Positions 50,248 to 59,594 of a DNA stretch of 64,000 bases are shown piece after piece. The DNA comes from UTCHB3 sp964625575 (GTDB taxonomy: Bacteria > Bacteroidota > Ignavibacteria > Ignavibacteriales > Ignavibacteriaceae), in the NCBI GenBank assembly GCA_964625575.1, contig CAZVBQ010000003.1, forward strand, positions 235,145-299,144, read 5' to 3'. The translations under genes were made by a program, and so were the position numbers. The notes beneath the pieces are model-generated. The model did no database searches, was not told where the DNA came from, and was given only the letters and a program-made list of their open reading frames with translations. The first letter of the stretch is position 1. Every line of letters starts with the position of its first letter.

Positions 50248-51630
50248 TTATTTTTGTTTTTTGGCGAGTAATTGGAGATAAAAGAGCGAACCGGTAACTA
50301 ATCCCGCGATCATGGGTTCGATCTCGTACAGATAACTTGAAGGATCGAGCCCGTTCCTGATCGCAAGCCAAAGTATTCCCGAGACAGGCACGGATACCAC
50401 CTGCACAATAGTCGCAGTGTTGCCGAGTCTTGCTTTTGGGAAGTATGCTCCGGTTATAAGAAATATCAGTGAGGGCACAAAAAGCGACCCGATATAATAC
50501 CAGATATCAACTATCGACCTGAAACCGATACCAAGCGCAACCGCGATGGTGGTTGAGATGAACATGCCAATAAAGGAATATATTTTTAAGTTGAATTTGT
50601 TTTTAGGCACCACTTCCCTGACTATATCGTTGGAAAAGGTAACCCCGCTAAGGAAAATAAAGCTGTTAAGCGTGGTGTAAACTGTGGCGAAAAGTGACGC
50701 GAGAAAGAGCCCCCGGATGCCCGCGGGCAGATGCTGAAGTGCAAGCACCGGGAAAGCTGATACCGGATCTGCAAGCCCCGGCTCAAGGGCGCGCGAATAA
50801 AGACCGGAAGTGTTGGTAAAAAAGTCGAACACAGACCATAGCAGAATAGATATCAGTATACCGTTACGAGCAACACCCGCGCTCTTTGCGGAGTAAACCC
50901 TCTGATGAAATCCGGGATCGGCAATTGTCCAAGCGGCGACGAGATACCAGACGAGCAGATAGAAGAAACTGCTGCCTCCTGTGAGTGAGAGATGTTCCGG
51001 TGGAAGATTGTTCTTCAGATACTCAACGCCGCCGTGCTCACCTGATAAATAGATGACGGCGGCAAAAAATCCGGCAAACATGAAAAAGAAGAGAAATACA
51101 TCAACATTGATGTTCGACCTGAATCCCCCGATCGAAAGATAAATTATTAACGGGATGGGAATCAGTATCATCATAAGATCAACTGAGGTGCCAAAAATGG
51201 TTGCAACTATCTGAGCCGCGGTCAGCAGATATGGGGCTGGTGAGGTAATGATGAAAACGAGAACCGAGGCAATGATCGCAATTCTGCTGCCATACTCGGC
51301 TTTGATCTTGGCCGGTATCGAAAGGAGTCCGGTTGCCCTGACCCGACCCGCGAAAACGAAAGCGAACAGAAACGCGAATAAATAATATGGGAAACCTTGA
51401 GTAAACCATGAAGATATTCCGTACCTGTAAGAATATTCGCCTATTCCGAGGATACCGCCGTACCATGTACTGACATTCACCGCGACAAAAGCGAAAAGCC
51501 CCATTTCCCTGCTACTTACAATATAATCATCATCTGTTTTGCGACTCTTGCCGGCATTATAGAATCCAATACCAACGGTACCGGCAAGAACAAAACCTAT
51601 TATTACCCAGTCAATTGGAGTCAAGAGCAC
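50248..51630 (-). CDS. SSS-family sodium:solute symporter (candidate thiamine transporter)
   Basis: A 460-residue SLC5/SSS transporter with about 12-13 spans. Family blocks: IGFYNAGKSRKTDDDYIVSS near residue 20, YRYGISSWFTQGFPYYLFAF near 68, and WTIADPGFHQRVYSAKSA near 235. The start is GTG 51630, overlapping thiN by 20 bp. It is the last gene of a TPP-riboswitch operon with a TonB receptor and ThiN, in the slot where Bacteroidota usually carry the permease PnuT. Thiamine or a thiamine precursor is therefore the probable substrate. SSS proteins have been predicted as thiamine transporters (ThiV) elsewhere by regulon analysis. Confidence 0.85.
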   Translation of the reverse strand: MLLTPIDWVIIGFVLAGTVGIGFYNAGKSRKTDDDYIVSSREMGLFAFVAVNVSTWYGGILGIGEYSYRYGISSWFTQGFPYYLFAFLFAFVFAGRVRATGLLSIPAKIKAEYGSRIAIIASVLVFIITSPAPYLLTAAQIVATIFGTSVDLMMILIPIPLIIYLSIGGFRSNINVDVFLFFFMFAGFFAAVIYLSGEHGGVEYLKNNLPPEHLSLTGGSSFFYLLVWYLVAAWTIADPGFHQRVYSAKSAGVARNGILISILLWSVFDFFTNTSGLYSRALEPGLADPVSAFPVLALQHLPAGIRGLFLASLFATVYTTLNSFIFLSGVTFSNDIVREVVPKNKFNLKIYSFIGMFISTTIAVALGIGFRSIVDIWYYIGSLFVPSLIFLITGAYFPKARLGNTATIVQVVSVPVSGILWLAIRNGLDPSSYLYEIEPMIAGLVTGSLFYLQLLAKKQK

Positions 51631-52273
51631 TGCTTTCTATAACTTTTTCCACTTCCCTGAAGAGAATTCCCGCTCCACCCTCAACCAAAACTGTAAAATC
51701 TCCATCAGTTACGGTATTACTCGTTCCGTCTCTAACACCAAATTTCAAAGTTTCATGATTCAAAGGGTACTTCAATCCTGTCGTGGTGAATTTAGTTTCC
51801 CTGTCCATGCCAAAAAGGGAAACCGTCTCCCCTTTCACTCCTTTGATCAGGGTATTTCCCTCAATCACCATCATCATGGAGGTTTCACTCAATATCGAAA
51901 TTTTTATCCGGTCGTTATATTTCAGCGCGATCCCGATGTTGTTAAAAGAATGATCAAGTCTGTCACCGGTTCCCCCCATTAAAATACAATGGGTAAAACC
52001 GATATTAATAGCGAGTTTAAGACACTTCTCGACATCAGTATCATCCTGACCTTCGATCCGGTTGATATCGCAGAACCGGCTGAAAAACTCAACGGTTTCC
52101 TCCGAAATCGAATCAAGGTCACCAGCGATCAGGTCTGGTACCAATTCCATTTCACGGGCGGAGTTGGCGCCGCCATCCGCGCAGATGAGATACGAGTATC
52201 CGTGCAGATAGAAATGGTCGAAATATCTTCTCGCGGGTGCTCTTCCATTCGCCAGGATAATGCAACCTGTCAC
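51611..52273 (-). CDS. thiN: thiamine diphosphokinase
   Basis: A 220-residue cytosolic enzyme that makes thiamine pyrophosphate from thiamine and ATP, the salvage step after uptake. Family motifs are intact: CADGGANSA near residue 31, DLIAGDLDSI near 48, GQDDTDVEKCL near 74 and GGTGDRLDHSFNN near 95. The C-terminal half is the beta-sandwich thiamine-binding domain. It starts 1 bp after the TonB receptor stop and overlaps the SSS symporter start by 20 bp, so all three are translationally linked and under the TPP riboswitch. Confidence 0.93.
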   Translation of the reverse strand: MTGCIILANGRAPARRYFDHFYLHGYSYLICADGGANSAREMELVPDLIAGDLDSISEETVEFFSRFCDINRIEGQDDTDVEKCLKLAINIGFTHCILMGGTGDRLDHSFNNIGIALKYNDRIKISILSETSMMMVIEGNTLIKGVKGETVSLFGMDRETKFTTTGLKYPLNHETLKFGVRDGTSNTVTDGDFTVLVEGGAGILFREVEKVIESSALDSN

Positions 52274-52274
52274 G

Positions 52275-54671
52275 TTATATCTCCACTTTTAGGGTGGTCA
52301 TCAGATTTCTTCCCGCGGCTGGGAAAAAGTTATCCCAACCGAAGCCATTCATAAGATATTTTTTATCAAAAAGGTTGTTCATCTCGAGTGTAAGTCTGAT
52401 TGTCGTGGCGAAGAATCTGTAATTGACACCTGCTGAAAGATTGACAACCGTGAACGGATCAACCGTAATTTCATCAGCAATCGCGGCACCCGGGTTCGCG
52501 GAATTATCGGTATACTGAACCCCTGTGTGGTTCAGATGTATGCCCGCAAAGAAGTGCTCGCCCGCGTATTCAAGTGAAGCATTAAGAATAAATTCGGGAG
52601 CGTTGGCGATGTAATTATCCACCCTTGAGAGGGGGTTCCCCGATCCATCATATTCGGTAAATTCAACGTATCTGTTCCTGCTGAAATTTCCGTTGAAACC
52701 CAACTGTAAATGCCAGGGCAGCCTCACCACGCCTTCAATCTCAAGACCCAGATGAAGGGTTCTACCGGCGTTACCAACCCTCGGTTGTCCGAAAATATCG
52801 AGCCCTCCCGACGGTACGATCTCATTTTCAAAGTTCATGTAGTAGAAGTTTATGCTGCCATTAAATCGCCCGGACGCGAGTCTCGTGCCCACTTCTATAT
52901 TAAGAAGTGTCTCGGGTTTTACAAGTGGATCGGAAAAATCGTATGAACCATCAGTCTTCTTGTTGAACTGTGGAACCACGCCCCAGCTTGCTGACTCTGC
53001 CTCGTAGAGGTTTTTAAGGGGTGGCTCCCGTTTAGTAAGGGCAACTGACCCATAAAGAGAAACAAAGTCGTTCAAACGATAATTGACGCCGGCTTGAGGA
53101 TTAACAAACAGATAAGGAGTTGAAAAACCAGTTCCCACGTATTTCTCATTGAACAACTTGTATTTCTGATAAACCATCTGGAGTTTCAGAGATAGTCCAA
53201 GTTTCTCATTGATATTATGTTGAAGCCCCACAAAACCGGAATAAATATCCTTTCCCCCTTTATAATCATAAAAGTGTTTATTCCCTTTGTCGCCCACAAT
53301 TTCTGAAGGAAGCCCAGAACCCGATTCAATCCTTCCCCAATGGAGTGACCGGTGAATACGTACTTCACCACCGGCGAGCAATTTACCTGAATTGTACCGG
53401 TACTCGATCTGAGGAAGCCAGCCATACTGGTCGTTATCAACAAAAGCACGCATCATGATGTCGGATGGAATTGTGATTGAGGGATCGATCCTGAAATAAT
53501 CATTTGAACCATAACTCGCGTTAAAATCAAAAAATCCGTCACCCGACATAAAAAAGAAGGTGTTTTTAAACCACAGGTTATCGCTCAGTTTCAGATCATG
53601 CACTAATGATATCTGGGGCTGATTCAACACTTCCCTGTCCATTGATGCAAGGCCATAATTATAGCGTCTTAGGTTCTCATCATCATTGCTTTTCTTGCTG
53701 ATCCCGTAAAATGCCAGCCCGTCTTCTTGTGGCCCACCAAACGCGCTTATCGAAACCGACTGTCGATCATCAAAATATGAGGCACTCACAAAAAATCTGT
53801 AAACCTGAGCCCACGACCACTCCCTGTATCCATCGGTTTCAACTTTTGTCCCCCTTACTCTGATCATGAATCTGTCACCGAGAAGACCCGAGTTTGCACT
53901 CAAGGAGTACTTCCGGGTATTAAAGCTCCCTGTACCCACCTCGAAGGCGGCACCGGGTTCAACGAAGGGTTTGTTGGTTACAAGATTTATTGAGGCGCCA
54001 ATCGCGGGGGGACCGTAAAAAGAAAGGGCGGCTCCCCGCTGAACCTGCACATCTTCAAGAGAATTGGCGAGATCATAGAAATTCAGCCAGTAAACCGAAT
54101 GATCTTCAGGGTCGTTTTGGGGCACACCATTTACAAGAACAGATATCCGCCGTTGATCAAAACCCCTGATCCTGATATATCCGTAGCCAATTCCCGTGCC
54201 TGATTCCGAATAAAACGACGTAGAGGGGAGTGAGTTCAGGATCGCAGGGATATCCTTTGTTACTGATAACCTTTCAATCTCTGCTTTTGAGAGGTTTGAG
54301 AAAGAAATGCTGCTCCCTTTCTCACCGGCTCTTGTTCCTGTAACCACCACTTCAGGAATCGATACAACATCCTGACTTAAATTGAAACCAATTGTGCTTT
54401 TATCGCCTGAAACAGTGATTACTTCCCTGAGAGTCTTGTAACCCACGTATGAACAGATAACACGCCACTCTCCGGGTGGCATGTTTCTTAAAACGAACCT
54501 GCCTTCGCTGTTGGTCACCCCGGCGAACGGGAGATCTTCAAATTTTATCACCGCCCCTTGTAAAGTGTTGCCTGTGGCAGCATCACGCACTGTTATTTCG
54601 AGGGTTGAGGAAACCTGTGCAGTGATGATCACGGGGATGAAAATTAAAACGAACAGTAACTTCCTGATCAT
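52275..54671 (-). CDS. TonB-dependent receptor, probable thiamine receptor
   Basis: A 798-residue outer-membrane receptor. Signal peptide (LLFVLIFIPVIITAQ), CarboxypepD_reg-like domain (about 22-110; GNTLQGAVIKFEDLPFAGVT), plug (about 120-230; YGYIRIRGFDQRRISVLVNG) and a barrel to the end (GRNLMTTLKVEI). The receptor is the first gene after a TPP riboswitch and is followed by thiN. Genes in this position are known as thiamine-regulated outer-membrane receptors in Bacteroidota, so thiamine import is a strong inference. RBS AAGGA lies seven bases before ATG. Proton motive force would be supplied by TonB-ExbBD such as that at 60562-62309. Confidence 0.9.
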   Translation of the reverse strand: MIRKLLFVLIFIPVIITAQVSSTLEITVRDAATGNTLQGAVIKFEDLPFAGVTNSEGRFVLRNMPPGEWRVICSYVGYKTLREVITVSGDKSTIGFNLSQDVVSIPEVVVTGTRAGEKGSSISFSNLSKAEIERLSVTKDIPAILNSLPSTSFYSESGTGIGYGYIRIRGFDQRRISVLVNGVPQNDPEDHSVYWLNFYDLANSLEDVQVQRGAALSFYGPPAIGASINLVTNKPFVEPGAAFEVGTGSFNTRKYSLSANSGLLGDRFMIRVRGTKVETDGYREWSWAQVYRFFVSASYFDDRQSVSISAFGGPQEDGLAFYGISKKSNDDENLRRYNYGLASMDREVLNQPQISLVHDLKLSDNLWFKNTFFFMSGDGFFDFNASYGSNDYFRIDPSITIPSDIMMRAFVDNDQYGWLPQIEYRYNSGKLLAGGEVRIHRSLHWGRIESGSGLPSEIVGDKGNKHFYDYKGGKDIYSGFVGLQHNINEKLGLSLKLQMVYQKYKLFNEKYVGTGFSTPYLFVNPQAGVNYRLNDFVSLYGSVALTKREPPLKNLYEAESASWGVVPQFNKKTDGSYDFSDPLVKPETLLNIEVGTRLASGRFNGSINFYYMNFENEIVPSGGLDIFGQPRVGNAGRTLHLGLEIEGVVRLPWHLQLGFNGNFSRNRYVEFTEYDGSGNPLSRVDNYIANAPEFILNASLEYAGEHFFAGIHLNHTGVQYTDNSANPGAAIADEITVDPFTVVNLSAGVNYRFFATTIRLTLEMNNLFDKKYLMNGFGWDNFFPAAGRNLMTTLKVEI

Positions 54672-54700
54672 TTTACGTTCCTTTTTGCTTTAAAATGATA

Positions 54701-54736
54701 AAGCCGCTTTCCAGAGGGGTGGCTGAAAAGCGGCTT
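54701..54736 (-). promoter_or_regulatory. expression-platform hairpin of the TPP riboswitch
   Basis: On the minus strand AAGCCGCTTT (54736-54727) pairs perfectly with AAAGCGGCTT (54710-54701). The loop (54726-54711) includes CACCCCT (54721-54715), complementary to AGGGGTG in the aptamer 5' strand (54809-54803). UAUCAUUUU follows the stem, so it may act as a weak terminator; it ends 30 bp before the ATG. Confidence 0.65.
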
Positions 54737-54737
54737 A

Positions 54738-54815
54738 AATCTGTTCCCTACGCCGGTACTACCCGGATCAGGTTCAAGGGTTTAATCTCAGCCCGTAAAG
54801 GGCACCCCTACATTC
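54738..54815 (-). ncRNA. TPP riboswitch (THI element)
   Basis: The minus strand carries the conserved THI-box words in order: GGGGTGCCC (54808-54800), GGGCTGAGA (54793-54785), ACCCTTGAACCTGATC (54778-54763) and CCGGCGTAGGGA (54755-54744). P1 can form from UGU and ACA flanking these. It lies 67 bp upstream of the TonB receptor ATG and 37 bp after the lytic transglycosylase stop. Binding of thiamine pyrophosphate would turn off the receptor-thiN-symporter operon. Confidence 0.96.
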
Positions 54816-54852
54816 AACTCTCGTTGACGATCAATCTGTCTTCGAAGAACCG

Positions 54853-57015
54853 TTATTTCTTCTTTGATGTTTTTGAAGTGGTTCCGGTTTTAGTCTTCGT
54901 TGTTGCCTTGTTATTCGATTTTCCGGTGGTGCTCTGCTTTACGGCAGGCTTGTTGGTTTTACCGCTGGTCGAGGTTACGGCTTTTTTATTCGACTTCGAA
55001 CTGTTATAGTTTGCACCATAGGTGTTGCCTTTAGACTTGGTTGTCTTGGCAGGCGCTTTGTAGTAGTTCGCGTTATTCTTGTAATAAGTGTTGTTCTTGT
55101 TTACAACCGGAGTCTTAACATCGGTCACGGTTTTATTTGAATATATCTTAAGGTTCTGACCGGCGAGCAGATAATCGCTGGTGAGGTTGTTCCAGGCCTT
55201 GATGTCATCGATATTCACACCATATTTAGCGGCGATCATCGCGAGGTTGTCGTTGGACTGAACCTTGTAAGTATTCAAAGTGGCGGTGTTTCTCGCGGTG
55301 TTGTCACCATAGGTAACAGGCGCGCTGCCACCGGTGTAGACTGTAAGCTGTGTGTTTGCATAAACGAGACCGTTTCTGATCTTGGTGCCGTTCCATGATT
55401 TCAAATCGTTTACTGAAACCTTGTACTTGTCGGCGATCTCTGCAAGAGTTTCACCATACTTTACAGTGTGGTAATATGTTTTCGACTCAATCGCGGAGGC
55501 GGTGGTCACACCTGATTTAACGGTTGTGCCGGTAAGTGCAGAGTAGGTATCAAGTTTTGATGCAGGAACGTTAACAACCAGTTCCTGACCGCTTCTCGCG
55601 TTTTCGAAAGCTGAAATATTGTTCCACTTCCTGAGTTCAGAAACTGTCACGTTGAATTTCTGAGCAACCTGAAGAAGGTTCTCGTCGCTTTTTATTGTAT
55701 ACTTGAGAGTCGCTGTACCTGGTTCGGTGTTCGAAGCAAACTGAACATTTGAACCATTCCCCTGTAAACCCGCGATCACTTTGTCAGTTGATCCTTTTGG
55801 AACTCTTAGGAGGTAATCACCGGTGGCGGGAGTGTTGTTCTGAAGAAGTTCAGGGTTGAGGTCTTTTATATCTGTCAGCGATACACCGGCATAATTGGCG
55901 ATGGCGATCAGAGGTGTTGACTGATTAACCTTGATCGACTCATAATCGAACGATTCCTGATAGTTGATATCTCCGAGACCGAATTTAACAGGGTCCATCG
56001 CGACAAGAGTGGCGGCGATGTATGCAGGAACGTAGTTTCTTGTTTCCTGCGGAAGCAACTGCTGGATTGACCAAAAGTCGGTTCCGTCACCTCTTTTGAT
56101 CGCTCTTGAGATACGACCTTCTCCCGCGTTATAAGCAGCGAGAGCGAGATGCCAATCACCAAGTGAGTTCTTCAGATCGCGGAGATGTCTCGCGGCGGCT
56201 CTGGTGGCCTTAACGGGATCTTTTCTTTCGTCGATGCTGTAGTCAACTCTAAGGTCGTACATCTGACCCGTACCTCTCATGAACTGCCAAAGACCCATGG
56301 CGCCGGCGATTGACCGCGCGTTAGGATTAAGACCGCTTTCGATGAGTGTAAGGTAAGCAAGTTCGAGGGGTACTCCTTCTTCTTTCAGAATTGGAATGAT
56401 AACCGGGAAGTATTTACCGGTTCTGCCAACCCACTGTTTGAAGAAGTTCTTTCCTTTTCCGGTGTAAAATGAGATCCACTTTTCAACCTGATCGTTGATT
56501 ACAAGCGGAATTTCGTGAGAATTGTAGCCGGCAGAATTGTTCGCGGCTGCGACCATTTCTATTTCGGACTGTGAGACAAGCAGGTGCCCCGCCACGAGAT
56601 CCTTGTCGCCGTTCTTAAGGATGTCCTTAAAAGCGTCAACGGAAACATCCACGATGCTCTCATCAATATTATTGACGAGGGAGCCGGTCTCTTCCATAAT
56701 AAGGAATTTGAGCTCCGCGAAGCGTGGATTGGACTCGATGCCCGGGTAATTGTCAAGCACGTTAATAATTTCGACAGCCGAAGTAAGGCTTTTTATTGCC
56801 TCCTGGGTCGAATTCTTCTTTGATTTCTCAACCGCCTGCTGGTAATAAGCGTAGGCTCTGTCGAGTTCCTGCGGTACGATGTCTTGAGTGCTGATGTTCT
56901 GCTGCGTTTCAGGTATTGTGACCTGTGTATCTGCGGTTTCGGACCCCGTGCTCCAGAAGCAACCGGACAACCCGAAGGCTGAAACTGCAAATATCAGGAG
57001 TACTGCTTTACGCAT
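54853..57015 (-). CDS. MltD-like membrane-bound lytic murein transglycosylase with LysM repeats
   Basis: A 720-residue cell-wall enzyme. Lipoprotein signal with Cys19 (FGLSGC). An SLT domain covers about 200-350 with catalytic Glu226 (YLTLIESGLNP), then GAMGLWQFMRGTGQMY and LALAAYNAGEGRI. Three clear LysM domains follow (about 435-480, 510-555, 580-625; e.g. YGETLAEIADKYKVSVNDLK). The last 80 residues are K/T/S/N low-complexity. It cleaves peptidoglycan glycan strands to 1,6-anhydro ends. GGAGG lies four bases before ATG. The thiamine riboswitch begins just after its stop. Confidence 0.92.
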   Translation of the reverse strand: MRKAVLLIFAVSAFGLSGCFWSTGSETADTQVTIPETQQNISTQDIVPQELDRAYAYYQQAVEKSKKNSTQEAIKSLTSAVEIINVLDNYPGIESNPRFAELKFLIMEETGSLVNNIDESIVDVSVDAFKDILKNGDKDLVAGHLLVSQSEIEMVAAANNSAGYNSHEIPLVINDQVEKWISFYTGKGKNFFKQWVGRTGKYFPVIIPILKEEGVPLELAYLTLIESGLNPNARSIAGAMGLWQFMRGTGQMYDLRVDYSIDERKDPVKATRAAARHLRDLKNSLGDWHLALAAYNAGEGRISRAIKRGDGTDFWSIQQLLPQETRNYVPAYIAATLVAMDPVKFGLGDINYQESFDYESIKVNQSTPLIAIANYAGVSLTDIKDLNPELLQNNTPATGDYLLRVPKGSTDKVIAGLQGNGSNVQFASNTEPGTATLKYTIKSDENLLQVAQKFNVTVSELRKWNNISAFENARSGQELVVNVPASKLDTYSALTGTTVKSGVTTASAIESKTYYHTVKYGETLAEIADKYKVSVNDLKSWNGTKIRNGLVYANTQLTVYTGGSAPVTYGDNTARNTATLNTYKVQSNDNLAMIAAKYGVNIDDIKAWNNLTSDYLLAGQNLKIYSNKTVTDVKTPVVNKNNTYYKNNANYYKAPAKTTKSKGNTYGANYNSSKSNKKAVTSTSGKTNKPAVKQSTTGKSNNKATTKTKTGTTSKTSKKK

Positions 57016-57075
57016 TAGACCTCCTCTGTTTTTTTTGAATGAACAAATAATTAGTTATTGGTTCGATTAAATTTC

Positions 57076-58620
57076 CTATAAAGGAATGTTTGAATGCTTT
57101 TTCCCGGGATTTTTATCTTTTTTGGTTTTCAGCAACTGAAATGAGTTGATCAACCGTACCCGTGTGTCCGCCGGTTCTATCACGTCATCGATAAAACCTC
57201 TTTCCGCGGCAGTGTAAGGATTAGCAAATTTTTTAATATACTCATCAAGCTTTTCATTAAGAGCGGCTTCATGATCTTCAGCGGCAGCTATCTCCTTCTT
57301 AAAGATGATCTCAACCGCTCCCTTGGGACCCATAACGGCTATTTCCGCCGAAGGCCACGCAAAATTAAAATCGCCTCGTATGTGCTTCGAGTTCATCACG
57401 TCGTAAGCACCGCCGTAGGCTTTTCTCGTAATAACAGTGATCTTGGGAACTGTGGCCTCGCTGAAAGCGAACAACAGTTTGGCCCCGTGCCTTATTATCC
57501 CGTTCCATTCCTGATCGGTACCGGGGAGAAATCCGGGCACGTCTTCAAGCACAAGCAGCGGAATATTGAAAGCGTCACAAAACCTTACGAATCTCGCTCC
57601 TTTAACCGAAGCATTAATATCAAGAACACCCGCAAGCACTGATGGCTGATTGGCGACAATTCCAATGCTCATTCCACCCATCCGGGCAAATCCGCAAACT
57701 ATGTTCTCTGCATAGTTGGCATGAACCTCGAAAAACTCTTCGTCGTCAACCAATAACCCGATCACTTCCTTAATATCGTAAGGTTTGCTGGAATTGTCAG
57801 GTATAATATTATTTAGACGCTCATCCCGCTTAATAGTTTCCTTTTTGAACGGACGGCTAAGAGGCCTGTCCTTGTAGTTCAGGGGAAGGTACCCCATTAA
57901 TTGCCTGACATTCATCAGGGTTTCAATTTCATTATCGAAAGCAAAATGCGCGACGCCGCTTTTAACGGAATGTGTCTCTGCCCCTCCAAGATCTTCAAAT
58001 GACACGTCTTCGTGTGTTACAGTTTTTACCACGTTTGGACCTGTAACAAACATGTAACTCGAATTCTTCACCATAAATATAAAGTCGGTGATCGCCGGCG
58101 AATAAACCGCACCACCGGCACAAGGCCCCAAAACCACACTGATCTGTGGTATCACTCCACTTGCCAGTGTGTTAAGAAGGAAAATGTCAGCGTAGCCGCC
58201 GAGACTTACCACACCTTCCTGAATACGGGCGCCACCTGAATCGTTAAGCCCGATTACCGGTATCCCTGTTTTCATCGCCATCTGCATTACCTTGCAGATC
58301 TTTTCGGCATGCGTTTCTGAAAGCGAACCTCCAAAAACCGTAAAATCCTGACTGTAAACAGCAACAGGTCTTCCCTCTATCGTACCGAATCCGGTTACAA
58401 CGCCATCGCCGTAATATGTCTGTTTATCCAGACCAAAATCTCTTGAACGGTGTTTTACAAAAACATCGATCTCTTCAAAACTTCCCTCATCAAGGAGCAG
58501 CTCGATTCTTTCACGCGCGGAAAGTTTACCCTGCTGGTGCTGCTTGGCGATTCTCTCCTCGCCACCTCCCTTTTTTGCCAGCTCACGTTTTTCTCTAAGT
58601 TCAGCAATTTTTTCGTGCAT
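57076..58620 (-). CDS. acyl-CoA carboxylase carboxyltransferase (beta) subunit, PccB-like
   Basis: A 514-residue biotin-dependent carboxyltransferase, probably for propionyl-CoA or methylmalonyl-CoA. The N-terminal half has GKLSARERIELLLDEGSFEE, then YGDGVVTGFGTIEGRPVAVY and the acyl-CoA loop GGARIQEGV. Later blocks are GPCAGGAVYSPAITDFIFMV, VPGFLPGTDQEWNGIIRHGA and RKAYGGAYDVMNSKHI, all characteristic. Length matches the family. No biotin carboxylase, biotin carrier or decarboxylase subunits lie in the window, so the holoenzyme partners are elsewhere. It could be a PCC beta subunit or the alpha subunit of a methylmalonyl-CoA decarboxylase. Confidence 0.92.
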   Translation of the reverse strand: MHEKIAELREKRELAKKGGGEERIAKQHQQGKLSARERIELLLDEGSFEEIDVFVKHRSRDFGLDKQTYYGDGVVTGFGTIEGRPVAVYSQDFTVFGGSLSETHAEKICKVMQMAMKTGIPVIGLNDSGGARIQEGVVSLGGYADIFLLNTLASGVIPQISVVLGPCAGGAVYSPAITDFIFMVKNSSYMFVTGPNVVKTVTHEDVSFEDLGGAETHSVKSGVAHFAFDNEIETLMNVRQLMGYLPLNYKDRPLSRPFKKETIKRDERLNNIIPDNSSKPYDIKEVIGLLVDDEEFFEVHANYAENIVCGFARMGGMSIGIVANQPSVLAGVLDINASVKGARFVRFCDAFNIPLLVLEDVPGFLPGTDQEWNGIIRHGAKLLFAFSEATVPKITVITRKAYGGAYDVMNSKHIRGDFNFAWPSAEIAVMGPKGAVEIIFKKEIAAAEDHEAALNEKLDEYIKKFANPYTAAERGFIDDVIEPADTRVRLINSFQLLKTKKDKNPGKKHSNIPL

Positions 58621-58737
58621 TTTTCTTCAGATACTGCTTATATTTCAGTTGGCTCCAGGGAATTTTCGAAAAAACCATAATTCCGTTAAGCTAAATTAAT
58701 ATAAATACGTAACATGTGAAAATTATTTAAAAAGTAT

Positions 58738-59586
58738 ATGAAGTTTTCAATTTCCCTCCTTTTCATGATCTTCGTCACTTCCGGCATCCTCCGGGCACAG
58801 TCACCTGCGTGGAAAAAGGAGGGTGAGATCGGAATTTTCAAGCACGCGAGCTCCTTTTCCCTCTCACCCGAAGGTTTTTTCTTCGTTTCCGACGTGGGGG
58901 CCAGTCAAGTGATAAAACTGAATAAAGAAGGCGCGGTCTTTAATACCGCAGGAGGATACGGCTGGGATGCCGGCGGACTGACTTCACCGGTGGATATTTG
59001 CGCGGAAGCGGTTTATGTGCTCGTTGCCGATGAAGATAACAACAAGGTAAACAAATATGACAAAAACCTGAATCTCGCAGGAACCGTCTCGGGAAGGGAT
59101 GTTCTGCCCCAGGAAGGAATGTTTGGCTACCCACGGTCGGTAACCGTCTCCACTTTAGGTGATCTGTACGTGCTCGACGGTGAGAACAACCGTGTTGTTT
59201 ATTACAGCTTTTTTGGCGATTATAAAGGCAACTTCGGCGGATTCAATTCCGGATTCTACACACTAGAGCACCCCCTAAAAATTACAGCCCTGAAAAATTC
59301 ACTTGCTGTGCTTGATGGCACGGAACTTGTAATATTTGACCACTTCGGCAGCTTCATCCAAAAATACCCGTTGGACGGGAAATTCACATCCGTGAAAGCA
59401 AACGAAGGGATGATAACCCTAACTTCCCGGCGTGCGATACTCGCCTCCCCTGATGGATACGACCTTGATTTCAAAAAACTTGATATCGATGAGCACGTTT
59501 ACTTTGTCGATTCAATCATTTCGGGCGATAAACTTTATATTCTCACTGAGAATTCAATTTTGTTATACAGAAGGGGCAACGAATAA
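58738..59586 (+). CDS. secreted NHL-type beta-propeller protein
   Basis: A 282-residue protein with signal peptide (LLFMIFVTSGILRAQ). It contains repeated strand patterns of an NHL or 6-bladed propeller: GFFFVSDVGASQVIKLNKEG, AVYVLVADEDNNKVNKYDKN and GDLYVLDGENNRVVYYSFFG. Such propellers bind proteins or small ligands; no catalytic residues stand out. It is divergent from the carboxyltransferase gene and is followed after 8 bp by a membrane protein gene. Confidence 0.75.
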   Translation: MKFSISLLFMIFVTSGILRAQSPAWKKEGEIGIFKHASSFSLSPEGFFFVSDVGASQVIKLNKEGAVFNTAGGYGWDAGGLTSPVDICAEAVYVLVADEDNNKVNKYDKNLNLAGTVSGRDVLPQEGMFGYPRSVTVSTLGDLYVLDGENNRVVYYSFFGDYKGNFGGFNSGFYTLEHPLKITALKNSLAVLDGTELVIFDHFGSFIQKYPLDGKFTSVKANEGMITLTSRRAILASPDGYDLDFKKLDIDEHVYFVDSIISGDKLYILTENSILLYRRGNE

Positions 59587-59594
59587 TTTCCCGT

